From: JACJVV01 sp047602755
GTDB lineage: Archaea; Nanobdellota; Nanobdellia; Woesearchaeales; JACJVV01
Direction: 5' to 3'
Assembly: GCA_047602755.1 (NCBI GenBank)
Contig: JBLKOM010000003.1
Coordinates: 1-64,000, forward strand
DNA: 64,000 nucleotides
Both the position numbers and the translations under genes were made by a program. The notes beneath the pieces were generated by a model. It was given only the letters and a program-made list of their open reading frames with translations. It was not told the DNA's origin and did no database searches. Positions 17,964-27,387 of this stretch are shown here, piece by piece. Positions within the stretch are counted from its first letter, which is position 1, and every line of letters starts with the position of its first letter.

Positions 17964-19204
17964 TGGGAATAATTGAAGAGAATGGTATAATTACCTATAA
18001 ATTACATATTGATTTTGAACATGGGAATCCTTTAGATGAACTTCTACAAGATGATGATATTGAGGAAATAATGTATAATGGACCTGATCAGCCAATAAAG
18101 ATAATGCATAGTAAACACCATATGATTTCTACAAATTTATATTTTAATTCTCAACAAGCAAATAAATTCATAATAGATGTTGCATCTTTTAATCATAAAT
18201 TTTTAAGTGATAAAGCACCAGTAATGGATGGTGTTTTACCTGATAACAGTAGAATAAATATAACGATTCCTCCAGCAACTAGAACAATTACATTTACTAT
18301 AAGAAGATTTAAGAGTAAAATTGTTACAATAATTGACATGATAAACCAAGGAATTATTGATAATAATACTGCAGCATTTTTATGGACTGTTGTAGAAGGT
18401 TTAGGACATTTAGCAACCAATATGCTTGTTGTAGGAGGTACAGCATCAGGAAAAACAACATTTCTTAATGCACTAAGTGTACTTATACCTCAAAATGAAA
18501 GAATAATTACAATTGAAGACACAGCTGAATTAAGAATTATACAACAAAATAAAGTTCCAATGTTTTCTGGAAAAAATTCTGATATGGATTCATTGTTAAA
18601 AAATGCATTAAGAATGAGACCAGATAGAATAATGGTTGGAGAAGTTCGTGGAGCAGAAGCAAGAACATTATTTAGTGCAATGAACACAGGCCACAATGGG
18701 TGTATGGGTACATTACATGCAAGAAATGCAAGAGAAACAGTAACAAGAATAACTAATTCACCGATGAATGTTCCAATGAATATGGTTAGAGATTTAGATT
18801 TAGTAGTTGTCTTAGAAAAAATAAATGAAACAGGTAATGAAAAAAGGGTAATTAGTGAAATAACCGAAATTGAAGTTTTAGCTGGTGACCAACCTAGTTT
18901 TAATCAAATATACAAATATGATGCAAAATTAAAAATAACAACGACAACAAAAATACCTAGTAGATTACGTTCAAAGATTGCAAAAGCATCAGGAATTGAA
19001 ATAAAGCAATTTGATAAAATTATAGAAGATAGAAGTAACATTCTTTCCATAATTGCAAATAAACAAAAGGAAAGTAATAATGGATTAAGCACAGCATTAT
19101 TATTTGATTTATTTGAAAAGAATAGAAATCATTGGCAAAAATATAAAGGAAAGAAGAAGTTTATTTTTTCAAAAGTTAAAGAGGAAGAGTTAATTGATTG
19201 GTAG
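17963..19204 (+). CDS. Secretion ATPase, FlaI/TadA family
   Basis: 413 residues. The N-terminal domain includes NPLDELLQDDDIEEIMYNGPDQPI, the usual lead-in of TadA/CpaF/FlaI. Walker A is VVGGTASGKTTFLNAL (about residue 155). The Asp box is IITIEDTAELRI, Walker B is RIMVGEVRGAEARTLF, and the His box is HNGCMGTLHARNARET. It hydrolyses ATP to drive pilus or archaellum-like assembly through the two membrane proteins encoded just upstream. No prepilin or prepilin peptidase is encoded nearby. The 3' end overlaps the convergent hypothetical gene by 29 bp. Confidence 0.92.
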   Translation: MGIIEENGIITYKLHIDFEHGNPLDELLQDDDIEEIMYNGPDQPIKIMHSKHHMISTNLYFNSQQANKFIIDVASFNHKFLSDKAPVMDGVLPDNSRINITIPPATRTITFTIRRFKSKIVTIIDMINQGIIDNNTAAFLWTVVEGLGHLATNMLVVGGTASGKTTFLNALSVLIPQNERIITIEDTAELRIIQQNKVPMFSGKNSDMDSLLKNALRMRPDRIMVGEVRGAEARTLFSAMNTGHNGCMGTLHARNARETVTRITNSPMNVPMNMVRDLDLVVVLEKINETGNEKRVISEITEIEVLAGDQPSFNQIYKYDAKLKITTTTKIPSRLRSKIAKASGIEIKQFDKIIEDRSNILSIIANKQKESNNGLSTALLFDLFEKNRNHWQKYKGKKKFIFSKVKEEELIDW

Positions 19205-19865
19205 ATTTGGTTTTCGGTGCATAATATCTTTGAACTTCATTATCAATATATTGAGCTTTTTTCCATGGTAATTCTGAATTTGGTTTTCTTATTGAAATAG
19301 CCCCATATAATAAACCTACACCAAGACCACCTAAAAAAGGTTTTATAGAAATAGGACTAATTTCCGGCAGACTGAATAATACTGTAAAAAAAGGAGCACT
19401 AATTAAAAATGAACTTACTGGATTATCTGGATATAAAATACCTCTATGCTGTAAACAATCTAAATCACCTATAAGTTCTTGCATTTGATCAACATAATCA
19501 TTTAATGATTTATCCCTTTTTCTTGGTAAATGTCTTAACAAACCAGAATTTGGTAAGGCTAATTTTTTAAGATCTGTTTCTAACGGATCTTCTTTACCAT
19601 CACTTACATTATTTATTATTCTTGACATAATTTTACTATCTTTTGACCAACTTTCTAAGATTTGCTTTTTGTATTTATCTTCTTCTAATGGATCATATTT
19701 TAATCGACTTGTAATAAATAATGGTTGAGTACGATGTGTTTCAAATGTAATTAAACCTACTTCTTCTGCTTCTTTTTCTGCTTCACTAGTAATCTTATTA
19801 ATTCTAAAATACATGTCATTATTAAGAAAATCAATAAATCTCAACTGTTCATATAAAGTTGTCAT
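19176..19865 (-). CDS. Hypothetical membrane protein
   Basis: 229 residues. The first 140 are charged and soluble, including several Lys/Asp-rich helices. Two hydrophobic segments lie near residues 152-170 (FLISAPFFTVLFSLPEI) and 175-190 (PFLGGLGVGLLYGAISI), and the tail is polar. I do not recognise a family. It overlaps the secretion ATPase gene tail-to-tail, which argues that the C-terminal end is real but conserved only locally. A role in the secretion system is possible but unsupported. Confidence 0.5.
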   Translation of the reverse strand: MTTLYEQLRFIDFLNNDMYFRINKITSEAEKEAEEVGLITFETHRTQPLFITSRLKYDPLEEDKYKKQILESWSKDSKIMSRIINNVSDGKEDPLETDLKKLALPNSGLLRHLPRKRDKSLNDYVDQMQELIGDLDCLQHRGILYPDNPVSSFLISAPFFTVLFSLPEISPISIKPFLGGLGVGLLYGAISIRKPNSELPWKKAQYIDNEVQRYYAPKTKSTNQLTLPL

Positions 19866-19963
19866 AAAATTTAGGTTGAATTTGCTTTTTTAATTATTTA
19901 GCTAATTAAAGATATAGTTTTTATTAATTGTGTTTTTATGTAATAGAAAATAAATGCTATTAA

Positions 19964-20470
19964 TCATACAACATCTATCTCAATTATACCAATTAAAGCA
20001 TCTCTTTTTTTATGAGGATACAGAAAATTATAAACTTTTGCTTGTGCATATCTTGAATTGCCACTTAATCTCATTTGATTCAAATCATATAATACTAATG
20101 CAGGAAATTTATTGTTATCAATAGCTTGCCTTATCCAAAATAATGAATTATTTGCAGGATCATCAAAACGATGAATAGTATCCATCTCTTCAATGGGTAG
20201 TGCATAAGTTGATTCTTCTCTTTTACTCAATCCATCTCTATTCTCATAATCCCAACCAGTTTGTAAAATTAAAGATATATCTTCTTGAGAATTAAATCCT
20301 CCCCTAGCAAGAATTGTTTTAGGATTCAAGTGATTTGATTTTAATAAATCACAAATTTCACTAGTAACAACTAAACAATTTTTATCCAGTGAAACTATTC
20401 CGGGACCAAATGCCTCTTGGTAGAACCAATATGTAAATTCTCGGCTTAACTGAAATCTTTCTTTTAACAT
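19964..20470 (-). CDS. Hypothetical protein
   Basis: 168 residues, soluble, with mixed strand and helix character. GIVSLDKNCLVVTSEICDLLKS and FWIRQAIDNNKFPALVLYDLNQMRLSGN stand out, and the end (ALIGIIEIDVV) is a beta strand. The latter part may form a small GNAT-like or ADP-ribosyltransferase-like core, but I see no firm motif. It has its own promoter region and no obvious partner. Confidence 0.5.
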   Translation of the reverse strand: MLKERFQLSREFTYWFYQEAFGPGIVSLDKNCLVVTSEICDLLKSNHLNPKTILARGGFNSQEDISLILQTGWDYENRDGLSKREESTYALPIEEMDTIHRFDDPANNSLFWIRQAIDNNKFPALVLYDLNQMRLSGNSRYAQAKVYNFLYPHKKRDALIGIIEIDVV

Positions 20471-20526
20471 ATATATGAGATTATTATTTAGTTTAAAAAA
20501 CTATGTAGAGCATAACTATAAAGAAA

Positions 20527-21885
20527 TTAATTACGCATGCTTGTGACTGGTGCAGGTAATCGTCCGCCACGTTTTAGAAATTCTTTTGATGAGTATTTAT
20601 TAACTTTCATAACAGGTGCAATACCTAAGAGACCACCAAAATTTACTTTATCTCCTACTTTCTTCCCTGGAACAGGTATTACTCTTACTGCTGTTGTTTT
20701 ATTATTAATAACACCAATTGCTAATTCATCTGCAATTATAGCATTAATTGTTTCTGCAGGAGTATCACCAGGAATTGCAAACATATCTAAACCTACACTA
20801 CATACTGCTGTTAATGCTTCAAGCTTATCAAGACTTAATGCACCTTTTTGGACTGCTTCAATCATTCCAATATCTTCACTTACAGGAATAAATGTACCAC
20901 TTAATCCACCAACATTTCCTGATGCCATTGCACCACCTTTCTTGATTGCATTCATTAGTAATGCAATTGCTAAAGTTGAACCATGAGTACCAATATGTTC
21001 AATACCAAAAGCTTCAATTACCCTAGCAACACTATCACCTTTTGCTGTAGTAGGTGCAAGTGAAATGTCAACAATGCCAAAAGGAATTTTAAGGTTTGAT
21101 GCAAGTTCTTTTCCTATAAGTTCACCTGCTCTTGTTATTTTGAAAACTGTTCGTTTTATAACTTCTGAAAGTTCAGTTAAATCACATTCTTTATTTTTTC
21201 CAACAACACTTCTTACTACCCCAGGACCACTAATTCCAATATTTAATGTATAATCTGCTTCGCCAATTCCATGAAAAGCTCCTGACATAAAAGGATTATC
21301 TTCAGGTGCATTAACTATTGCAAGAAATTTTGCACAGCCAATACCATTTTTTGTTTTTTTAGCAGTTTTCTTTAGCATATCTCCAATTAAATTGATAGCA
21401 TCAATATTCATTCCAGAAACATTTGTTCCAAGATTAAGAAAACTGCATATACGATCAGTTTTTGATAATACCTCTGGAAGGCTTTCGATTAAAACTTTCT
21501 CAGAATTTGTAATTCCTTTATGAACCATTCCACCAAAACCACCAATGAAATCAATACCGGCATCTTTTGCAGCTTTATCTATAGTTATGGCCATCTCAAG
21601 ATATTTTTCTTTTGTTGCATGTGTTTCCATAACTAAACTTATAGGAGTAATACTAATACGTTTATTTACTATAGGAATTCCATATTTTAATTCAAGCTTC
21701 TTTGCCTCAGTAACTAAATGCTTTGCATTAGTATATATCTTATCATACACTTTTTTTTTAAATTTGTTAAAATCAGAATGAATACAATCTTTTAGATTTA
21801 TACCGAGCGTAGTTGTTCTTATATCAAAATTTTGGTCTACAATCATAGAAGCTGTCTCATAGAATTCCTCTGTTGTGATTGTCAT
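20527..21885 (-). CDS. UPF0210 (DUF711) family protein
   Basis: 452 residues, full length for UPF0210. Matches include DIRTTTLGINLKDC at the N-terminus, KYGIPIVNKRISITPISLV, GIDFIGGFGGMVHKG, CSFLNLGTNVSGMNIDAI, and the glycine-rich FMSGAFHGIGEADYTLNIGISGPGVVRSVV. The fold resembles anaerobic pyruvate-formate-lyase-like barrels, but the reaction is unknown. It is followed upstream by an ACT-domain gene (UPF0237); these two families are regular neighbours in bacteria, consistent with an amino-acid-regulated enzyme. Interval to the ACT gene is about 60 bp, same strand. Confidence 0.9.
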   Translation of the reverse strand: MTITTEEFYETASMIVDQNFDIRTTTLGINLKDCIHSDFNKFKKKVYDKIYTNAKHLVTEAKKLELKYGIPIVNKRISITPISLVMETHATKEKYLEMAITIDKAAKDAGIDFIGGFGGMVHKGITNSEKVLIESLPEVLSKTDRICSFLNLGTNVSGMNIDAINLIGDMLKKTAKKTKNGIGCAKFLAIVNAPEDNPFMSGAFHGIGEADYTLNIGISGPGVVRSVVGKNKECDLTELSEVIKRTVFKITRAGELIGKELASNLKIPFGIVDISLAPTTAKGDSVARVIEAFGIEHIGTHGSTLAIALLMNAIKKGGAMASGNVGGLSGTFIPVSEDIGMIEAVQKGALSLDKLEALTAVCSVGLDMFAIPGDTPAETINAIIADELAIGVINNKTTAVRVIPVPGKKVGDKVNFGGLLGIAPVMKVNKYSSKEFLKRGGRLPAPVTSMRN

Positions 21886-21945
21886 TTTATTTCACTTTCT
21901 CAATATTATTAATTATAACAAGATTATTATATATTTTATATGTTG

Positions 21946-22224
21946 TCATACTCTATGCATCATCTTGAATATTTTCTCATGATGTAATTGTATTTTTAAA
22001 TTCATTTTTTCGCCAAGTTTTGTAAGTTGATCGCGTAACTCTTGTAAAGATATTTTAGAATCTTGCACATCAACACCTGCAGTCATTACAAAATAATCAT
22101 TTAAAACTTGCTGTGATATTTCTTCAATATTAATATTATTCTTGTAAAGAAAATTAGATACTTTAGCTACAATACCTTTTCTATCTTTTCCTATAACAAC
22201 AATAAATGATAATTCTTTGCTCAT
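21946..22224 (-). CDS. ACT-domain protein, UPF0237 family
   Basis: 92 residues comprising one ACT domain: FIVVIGKDRKGIVAKVSNFLYKNNINIEEISQQVLNDYFVMTAGVDV, then SLQELRDQLTKLGEKMNLKIQL. ACT domains bind amino acids and act as allosteric sensors; the GcvR/UPF0237 type pairs with UPF0210, encoded next. The start overlaps the stop of the upstream HExxH gene by four bases, so the three genes are probably one transcript. Confidence 0.92.
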   Translation of the reverse strand: MSKELSFIVVIGKDRKGIVAKVSNFLYKNNINIEEISQQVLNDYFVMTAGVDVQDSKISLQELRDQLTKLGEKMNLKIQLHHEKIFKMMHRV

Positions 22225-23270
22225 TTTTGTTTTAAATAATCCCTTACTTTTATTAATGTTTCTGATAAATCTTCAGTTGGAACATAAGAAAGCATATAAG
22301 ATAACTTATCTCTACAAAAACCAGTGTCAATTATCTCCTCAACTAAATGAGGATCAAGATTATGCAATTGATCAAATTTAGCTTGTTTTATTGCAATTGT
22401 TCTTTTTAACTCTGCGCTAACTATTTCTGGAACTCTCTTAAGACCACTTCTTTCTATTACTGTTTTTAATTCTTCTAAATCTTCCCCATAATTAATTCTT
22501 GCAGCACGTTGAAAAGAAGCTTCACTAGGTTGAAGTTCTGAAAAAACCTCAGCAACTAATTCATGGCTATAATCAACATAAGAATGTATATAATGTTCAA
22601 GGACATGACGTTGCTCATGTAGTCTTACAACTGACTCATCAATTATATTAGAATATAAAGATAAAAAAAATAGATCATAAGAAGATTTATTTTCAGGAAT
22701 TTGTCTTTGAATACCAGCTTCATTTATTGATGCAACTAATCCTGCAAGGTTTGCTTTAGACTTTTTACCTTTTTTAGTATCTGAAATAAATTCTAAGCAT
22801 TCTTTTTCTAAATCATAATTCATAATCGAATAAGCAGTTCCTAATACATTTCGTCTTTTCTCAAAATGTTTTTCAGGCAATATAAAATTAATATGTAAAG
22901 GTGTAAAATCTACGCTTAATATTTCTGGTACAGTACCACCATATATCAAGCTATACATTTTTTTAGGATCATCTTGAGTAATTTCTCTTATAAGTTTAAC
23001 TGCCCTAAAACCTGCATCTGCACGATTTGCAATATTAGCAAATTCTATTTCTAGTCTTTCATCTAATTGATATTGATTATAAATTGTATTATAAGCACTT
23101 AATGGTTCTTGTCCATCTATCATTACTGAATCAAAGAAATCAAATAAAATATTACCAATAGTAACTAATTGCTCTGGTGTAAAATCATAAAGTTCTTTGT
23201 CCGCATACATTGCTTCATCTAATGAATCTAAAAATTCGTCAATTGTTCGACTATCAACTAAATCTGTCAT
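22221..23270 (-). CDS. Hypothetical protein with possible HExxH zinc motif
   Basis: 349 residues, soluble, no signal peptide. The segment VRLHEQRHVLEHYIHSYVDYSHELVAEVFSEL (about residues 215-246) contains HEQRH, compatible with a zincin HExxH, and downstream Glu residues that could be the third ligand. The rest is helical with an acidic N-terminus. No family is recognised. It is the first gene of an apparent operon with the ACT and UPF0210 genes (4-bp overlap). A metal-dependent hydrolase is a reasonable hypothesis, no more. Confidence 0.55.
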   Translation of the reverse strand: MTDLVDSRTIDEFLDSLDEAMYADKELYDFTPEQLVTIGNILFDFFDSVMIDGQEPLSAYNTIYNQYQLDERLEIEFANIANRADAGFRAVKLIREITQDDPKKMYSLIYGGTVPEILSVDFTPLHINFILPEKHFEKRRNVLGTAYSIMNYDLEKECLEFISDTKKGKKSKANLAGLVASINEAGIQRQIPENKSSYDLFFLSLYSNIIDESVVRLHEQRHVLEHYIHSYVDYSHELVAEVFSELQPSEASFQRAARINYGEDLEELKTVIERSGLKRVPEIVSAELKRTIAIKQAKFDQLHNLDPHLVEEIIDTGFCRDKLSYMLSYVPTEDLSETLIKVRDYLKQK

Positions 23271-23333
23271 TTACCATATTAAAAGAAATTGATTTATAAA
23301 CTTTTCGTTTTGTTATTACCAATTAGTAGTTAA

Positions 23334-25037
23334 TTATTGATGCCCGTACCAAAATATCATTTTTGGTTGCCCGGAATCATTTTTTGAATCAAGTCTGCAA
23401 AATGCATATCGTTCAAACTGAATTACTGAACCTTGCTCAAGTTTAAGTATATTTGATTCTGCTTTAGCATTTATTGTTTTGCAATCAGGCATTAAAATTT
23501 CAATATCAACGTTATCATCAGAAGGAAGCCAATGAATTACTGATTTACCATTATTTTTGTAGTCTTCTAAATCTGTTGAAACATATTTAAAATTGTTATT
23601 TTCTTTTTTGAAATTAAGACAATCCATTAATCGTATCATATCACCATCATTTATATTATCATAATCTTGTTTCTCAATTAAAAAAGTATTATTGGTAATA
23701 AATTTTCTTGCTCTTTCTTCTTTATGTTGATGAAATTTAAGATTTACCTCTAAGGAAGGTGCATCTTCGATTGCTATTTTAACTGGATTTGTTATACAAA
23801 AGAAACGCTTTGCAGATTCGTCAAGCAATTGCCGATTTATTGCAGCAATAACACTAAAATCTAACTCTGAAGTTGTTTTTGACATACCAATTACTTTTGC
23901 TAATTCATAATAAGCTTCTTTAACAATACCTCTACGCTTTAATGCACGTAAAGTTATTAGACGAGGATCATCCCATCCTATAAATTCTCCAGTACTTATC
24001 AAATCACGAATTTCTCTGCCTTTAGTAGTTGCATCTTTTACATTTGTTCTTGCATACTGCCTTATAGTGGGATTAGAAAGATTGAAAAGACTACGTATGT
24101 AATCTTGTAATTCAATTCTACTATCAAATTCATTGCTACGCAATACATGAGTTATTTCTAAAATACCTTCCATTAATGCACACTCAAAATCATACATAGG
24201 CCATACTTTGTATTTATCACCATGACGATAATGTGTATCAGTTATTATTCGAAAGATTACTGGATCACGCATTACAGCATTTTTATGTTGCATATCTATC
24301 TTTAATCGTAAAGTAAAATCTAAATAATCAGAATTACCTTTTTTCATTTCTTGCCACTCTTTTTTGATTTGATCGATTGATTTATCACGATCAGGATGAT
24401 CTTTCATTTCTCTTCTATATTTTGAGATTTCTTCAGAAGGTTGATTGCTAGTATATGCTTTACCTTGGTCAATTAAAATTTCTGCTTTTGATATAAAATC
24501 ATCCATATAATCAGATGCAAAAAATTCGCTATCAGCTTTAATATTTAGATATTCCAAAACATCTTGTCGCATAGCTTCTACATATTCTTGTCTTGATAAT
24601 TCGGGATTTGTATCATCAAACCTAATAATACATTTTCCACCATACTTTATTGAGTACATATAATTTAATAAAAATGACATAGCATGTCCTATATGATTAT
24701 ATTTTGATGGTTCCGGAGCCATTCGTGTAATAACTTTACCTTGGATTGCATTTTTTAATTCAGGTAATTCTTTTCTTTGCTCTTGTCTTTGCTGACGTTG
24801 CTCCTTTTGCTTATCATGAAAATCCGGATCAATTTCTAAAAGTTTTTTTTCTTGGTCATCTAAAGATAATTCATTAACTTGTTTAATTATAGAATTAATT
24901 AATTGTGATGTAGCTTTCATATCGTTCTTTGAATCTGGGAATTCACCTAATATCTTTCCAATTACAGCTCCGGGATTTGCTTTACCTTTGAACTTTACTG
25001 CATTTTCCAGTGCATATTTCCATATTGATTGTTCCAT
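23334..25037 (-). CDS. gltX: Glutamyl-tRNA synthetase, archaeal/eukaryal type
   Basis: 567 residues from the ATG at 25037. An upstream start at 25109 would add 24 hydrophobic residues unlike any GltX, so I reject it. It charges tRNA-Glu, and in organisms lacking GlnRS also tRNA-Gln. The class I signature is MAPEPSKYNHIGHAMSFLLNY (the HIGH motif is HIGH), followed by IIRFDDTNPE, WPMYDFECALMEGILEITHVLRSNEF, and the KMSKS-equivalent VIGMSKT. The C-terminal half is the beta-barrel anticodon-binding domain of archaeal GluRS/GlnRS. Upstream lie degenerate 39-bp repeats. Confidence 0.93.
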   Translation of the reverse strand: MEQSIWKYALENAVKFKGKANPGAVIGKILGEFPDSKNDMKATSQLINSIIKQVNELSLDDQEKKLLEIDPDFHDKQKEQRQQRQEQRKELPELKNAIQGKVITRMAPEPSKYNHIGHAMSFLLNYMYSIKYGGKCIIRFDDTNPELSRQEYVEAMRQDVLEYLNIKADSEFFASDYMDDFISKAEILIDQGKAYTSNQPSEEISKYRREMKDHPDRDKSIDQIKKEWQEMKKGNSDYLDFTLRLKIDMQHKNAVMRDPVIFRIITDTHYRHGDKYKVWPMYDFECALMEGILEITHVLRSNEFDSRIELQDYIRSLFNLSNPTIRQYARTNVKDATTKGREIRDLISTGEFIGWDDPRLITLRALKRRGIVKEAYYELAKVIGMSKTTSELDFSVIAAINRQLLDESAKRFFCITNPVKIAIEDAPSLEVNLKFHQHKEERARKFITNNTFLIEKQDYDNINDGDMIRLMDCLNFKKENNNFKYVSTDLEDYKNNGKSVIHWLPSDDNVDIEILMPDCKTINAKAESNILKLEQGSVIQFERYAFCRLDSKNDSGQPKMIFWYGHQ

Positions 25038-25092
25038 ATACTGAAAAATTAATAGGAAATTTAAATAATTAACCAATATTATATGTATATAA

Positions 25093-25170
25093 GTCTTAAC
25101 TGATAGCAATATATGTCTTAAATAGGTATATTCCTTAACTACACGTAGTATATGACTTAAGTAGAACTAT
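25093..25170. repeat. Two degenerate 39-bp direct repeats in the gltX divergent promoter region
   Basis: CTTAA motifs occur at 25095, 25117, 25134 and 25156, giving spacings of 22, 17 and 22 bp; that is, two copies of a 39-bp unit each holding two CTTAA boxes (cttaact...tatatg.cttaa). The region lies between gltX (minus) and a hypothetical gene (plus). It may be a regulator binding array or a leader element. Confidence 0.5.
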
Positions 25171-25227
25171 ATTTATTTGACACTCATTGGTAGTAAAATA
25201 TATAAATAATCCTAAAATAATAGAGCT

Positions 25228-25830
25228 ATGAAGCACATTATTGAAACAGCATTTGATATTGAAGATTATATTCAAAAATTTGAAAAGGTAGCTGCTGAAA
25301 CAACTAATCTTGAAATCTGTTGTAAATTAGGACAAATTTTTATGGATAATAGACACAAATATACAGAAGGATTAGATGTAGCTGCTCGAGAAATGCATCG
25401 TGATCTTCATCAAAATTTCCCAGAAATATTATTAGAAAATTTGTGTTATTATGTTGGACCTTTTTTTGCTGAAGCATGTAGATTAACTGAAGTTGGAGAA
25501 GTGTATGTTGTTAAAGGCCATCATATGCTTGAATCAAGAATGCAAGTTGATCCTAGTTGGAAATTAAATGAGAATTCAGGGTTGTATGAAAAGATTTGGA
25601 GGCATCATTGGAATTATGATGCAGAAAGTAAACAATGGATTGACATAAAAATGAAAAAATTAGTTCTTGAGCCTAAAGATAGTAAGGATTTTGCGCATTA
25701 TTATTTATGGGATGGAAAAAATATGAGACTAGAGCCTGACTCAATACTTGGATATCCAATCATTCAAACATTTGCAATTGCATGTGGATATGATATTTCA
25801 CAGAAAGGATTTAGTAAAAAAAGAGCTTAA
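25228..25830 (+). CDS. Hypothetical protein
   Basis: 200 residues, soluble, rich in aromatic residues and histidine. Notable pieces are ICCKLGQIFMDNRHKYTEGLDVAAREMHRDLHQNFPEIL, ENLCYYVGPFFAEACRL and VVKGHHMLESRM, and several Trp residues in WRHHWNYDAESKQWIDI. No motif identifies a family. The stop and the next start overlap by one base (TAATG), so both are co-transcribed. It is transcribed away from gltX. Confidence 0.55.
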   Translation: MKHIIETAFDIEDYIQKFEKVAAETTNLEICCKLGQIFMDNRHKYTEGLDVAAREMHRDLHQNFPEILLENLCYYVGPFFAEACRLTEVGEVYVVKGHHMLESRMQVDPSWKLNENSGLYEKIWRHHWNYDAESKQWIDIKMKKLVLEPKDSKDFAHYYLWDGKNMRLEPDSILGYPIIQTFAIACGYDISQKGFSKKRA

Positions 25831-26684
25831 TGAAGTGTATAAAAGTGCAAGACGATAAAACTAATAACAAATCAAACCCTGAAGATTTGCTTGACTCGCT
25901 TCAGCAATCAGCTCTAAGAGAATTTCATGCTCTTGAAAGACTAATAAATGCATCATTTGGAAGAACTATTTCTAGGCAAGATATTGAGAAATATATCAAA
26001 GACAGAATGAATCAAATTCAAAGACTTGAAGCAATTTCACAAGATTTTGAAAGATCAATGTTTGAAGGAATTCAGCCAGAGACACTGCATGAAAATATGG
26101 AATTGTATGAAACAATGGGTATTAGAATTGGGAGAATAGATGAACTTGCCGAACAATACCAATGCAGAAGTTTAAGAGAGATAAAAAGAATAAATGATGA
26201 GTATAAAAAGTTTGGAAAACACTTAAGGCATATTATCAAAGATGAAATAAGAACAGGAAATTACCAAGGATTACGAGTTCCTTGTAGAAAAGCAAGATTT
26301 GGAACGTTAGATGAAATGGAACTTGAAGTTAATATATTACCAAGATTTCCACTAAAATTTGAACGATCAGAGAGAAATCTAGAATTAGGGTACTCAGAAA
26401 TAGCATTATGCATATATGGTATGTTTGTAGATAATAATGATTATACAAAAGGTATTATTGCGAATGAGAAAGAAAAACCATTTAGATGGGTTATTGGGAA
26501 ACCATTTGGTAGAGTTGATCAATTTAATAATGAATTAATAAATAGTGTTTATGATCCTGCTAATAGGATTTCTGAATATTTAATAAAAGCAGAATATGAT
26601 AAATTTGCTAAGGCAGTATTAGGAATTGCATTAGAAAGTTTTAATTTGTTAAAAGACCTTGCTCATGATCTTGAACTTCAATAA
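25830..26684 (+). CDS. Hypothetical helical protein
   Basis: 284 residues. The N-terminal 180 residues are mostly charged helix with coiled-coil character (REFHALERLINASF, DRMNQIQRLEAISQDFE, LREIKRINDEYKKFGKHLRHII). A central beta-rich patch follows (DEMELEVNILPRFPLKFERS), then a helical end. It starts within the stop of the preceding hypothetical gene. No family recognised. The 3' end overlaps the convergent secreted gene by seven bases. Confidence 0.55.
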   Translation: MKCIKVQDDKTNNKSNPEDLLDSLQQSALREFHALERLINASFGRTISRQDIEKYIKDRMNQIQRLEAISQDFERSMFEGIQPETLHENMELYETMGIRIGRIDELAEQYQCRSLREIKRINDEYKKFGKHLRHIIKDEIRTGNYQGLRVPCRKARFGTLDEMELEVNILPRFPLKFERSERNLELGYSEIALCIYGMFVDNNDYTKGIIANEKEKPFRWVIGKPFGRVDQFNNELINSVYDPANRISEYLIKAEYDKFAKAVLGIALESFNLLKDLAHDLELQ

Positions 26685-27328
26685 GTCATTATTCCCCTAA
26701 GAAAATAATAATCATTAGTTTTTATTTGATTTGTTTTAAATAATTGATCTAATTTTTCTATTACTTCTAAAGGTTTAGTCTCGATCATCATAGCAGTATC
26801 ATCAACTGAGTTAGTTATCATCTCAAGATTTCTTCCAACGTGACCATCTAAAATTCTTACCAGCCATGAAAGCCATCTTCGTTTAGGTAAGGTTTCAATA
26901 TTTACATTATAAGATACGCCTGGATGATTATTAGTAGCAGATATATCTAAATTCATTTCAAAAGCTATTTTTATGTAAAGAGGATTTACATGCCCTTCAA
27001 TATAATATCTTATAGAAGAATCATGTTTATTATCTTCAATATTTAATATATGAACATTTGCTTCCATTTCAGAAGATTTTATTACATAATTACTTTCGGT
27101 AATCATTGTTACTTCGTAGATTGAATTTCCAAATTCTTTTGCTAATAACCCTGCTAAATCAGGACGGAGATAAATATATTCATACAATGGATAAGGAGTA
27201 GTTAGTGCTCTTTGTTGGGTAATATTTATTGGATCAGATTTAGAAAGTTGTTTGTAGTTTTCAGAGGGAGTATCTGAAAAAGCATTTAGACAGTATAATA
27301 ATGTTACTATAGATGTTAATTTCTTCAT
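26678..27328 (-). CDS. Secreted hypothetical protein
   Basis: 216 residues from the ATG at 27328; a TTG four codons upstream is an alternative start. MKKLTSIVTLLYCLNAFS is a signal peptide. The mature protein has alternating strand pattern (YEVTMITESNYVIKSS, IRYYIEGHVNPLYIKIAFEMNLDIS) that suggests a beta-sandwich of StAR-like or lipoprotein-like shape. No enzymatic motif is visible. It is a single gene next to the acyltransferase gene on the same strand. Confidence 0.6.
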   Translation of the reverse strand: MKKLTSIVTLLYCLNAFSDTPSENYKQLSKSDPINITQQRALTTPYPLYEYIYLRPDLAGLLAKEFGNSIYEVTMITESNYVIKSSEMEANVHILNIEDNKHDSSIRYYIEGHVNPLYIKIAFEMNLDISATNNHPGVSYNVNIETLPKRRWLSWLVRILDGHVGRNLEMITNSVDDTAMMIETKPLEVIEKLDQLFKTNQIKTNDYYFLRGIMTY

Positions 27329-27387
27329 TATTTTGAACAAAAAATTATAACTTAAATACTTTATTCTATTACAAACTAATTATAAAT

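Noticed and set aside
25038..25109. N-terminal extension of GltX by 24 residues
   Set aside because: The residues are hydrophobic and unlike any GltX, and the segment is in the promoter region; the ATG at 25037 fits the family.
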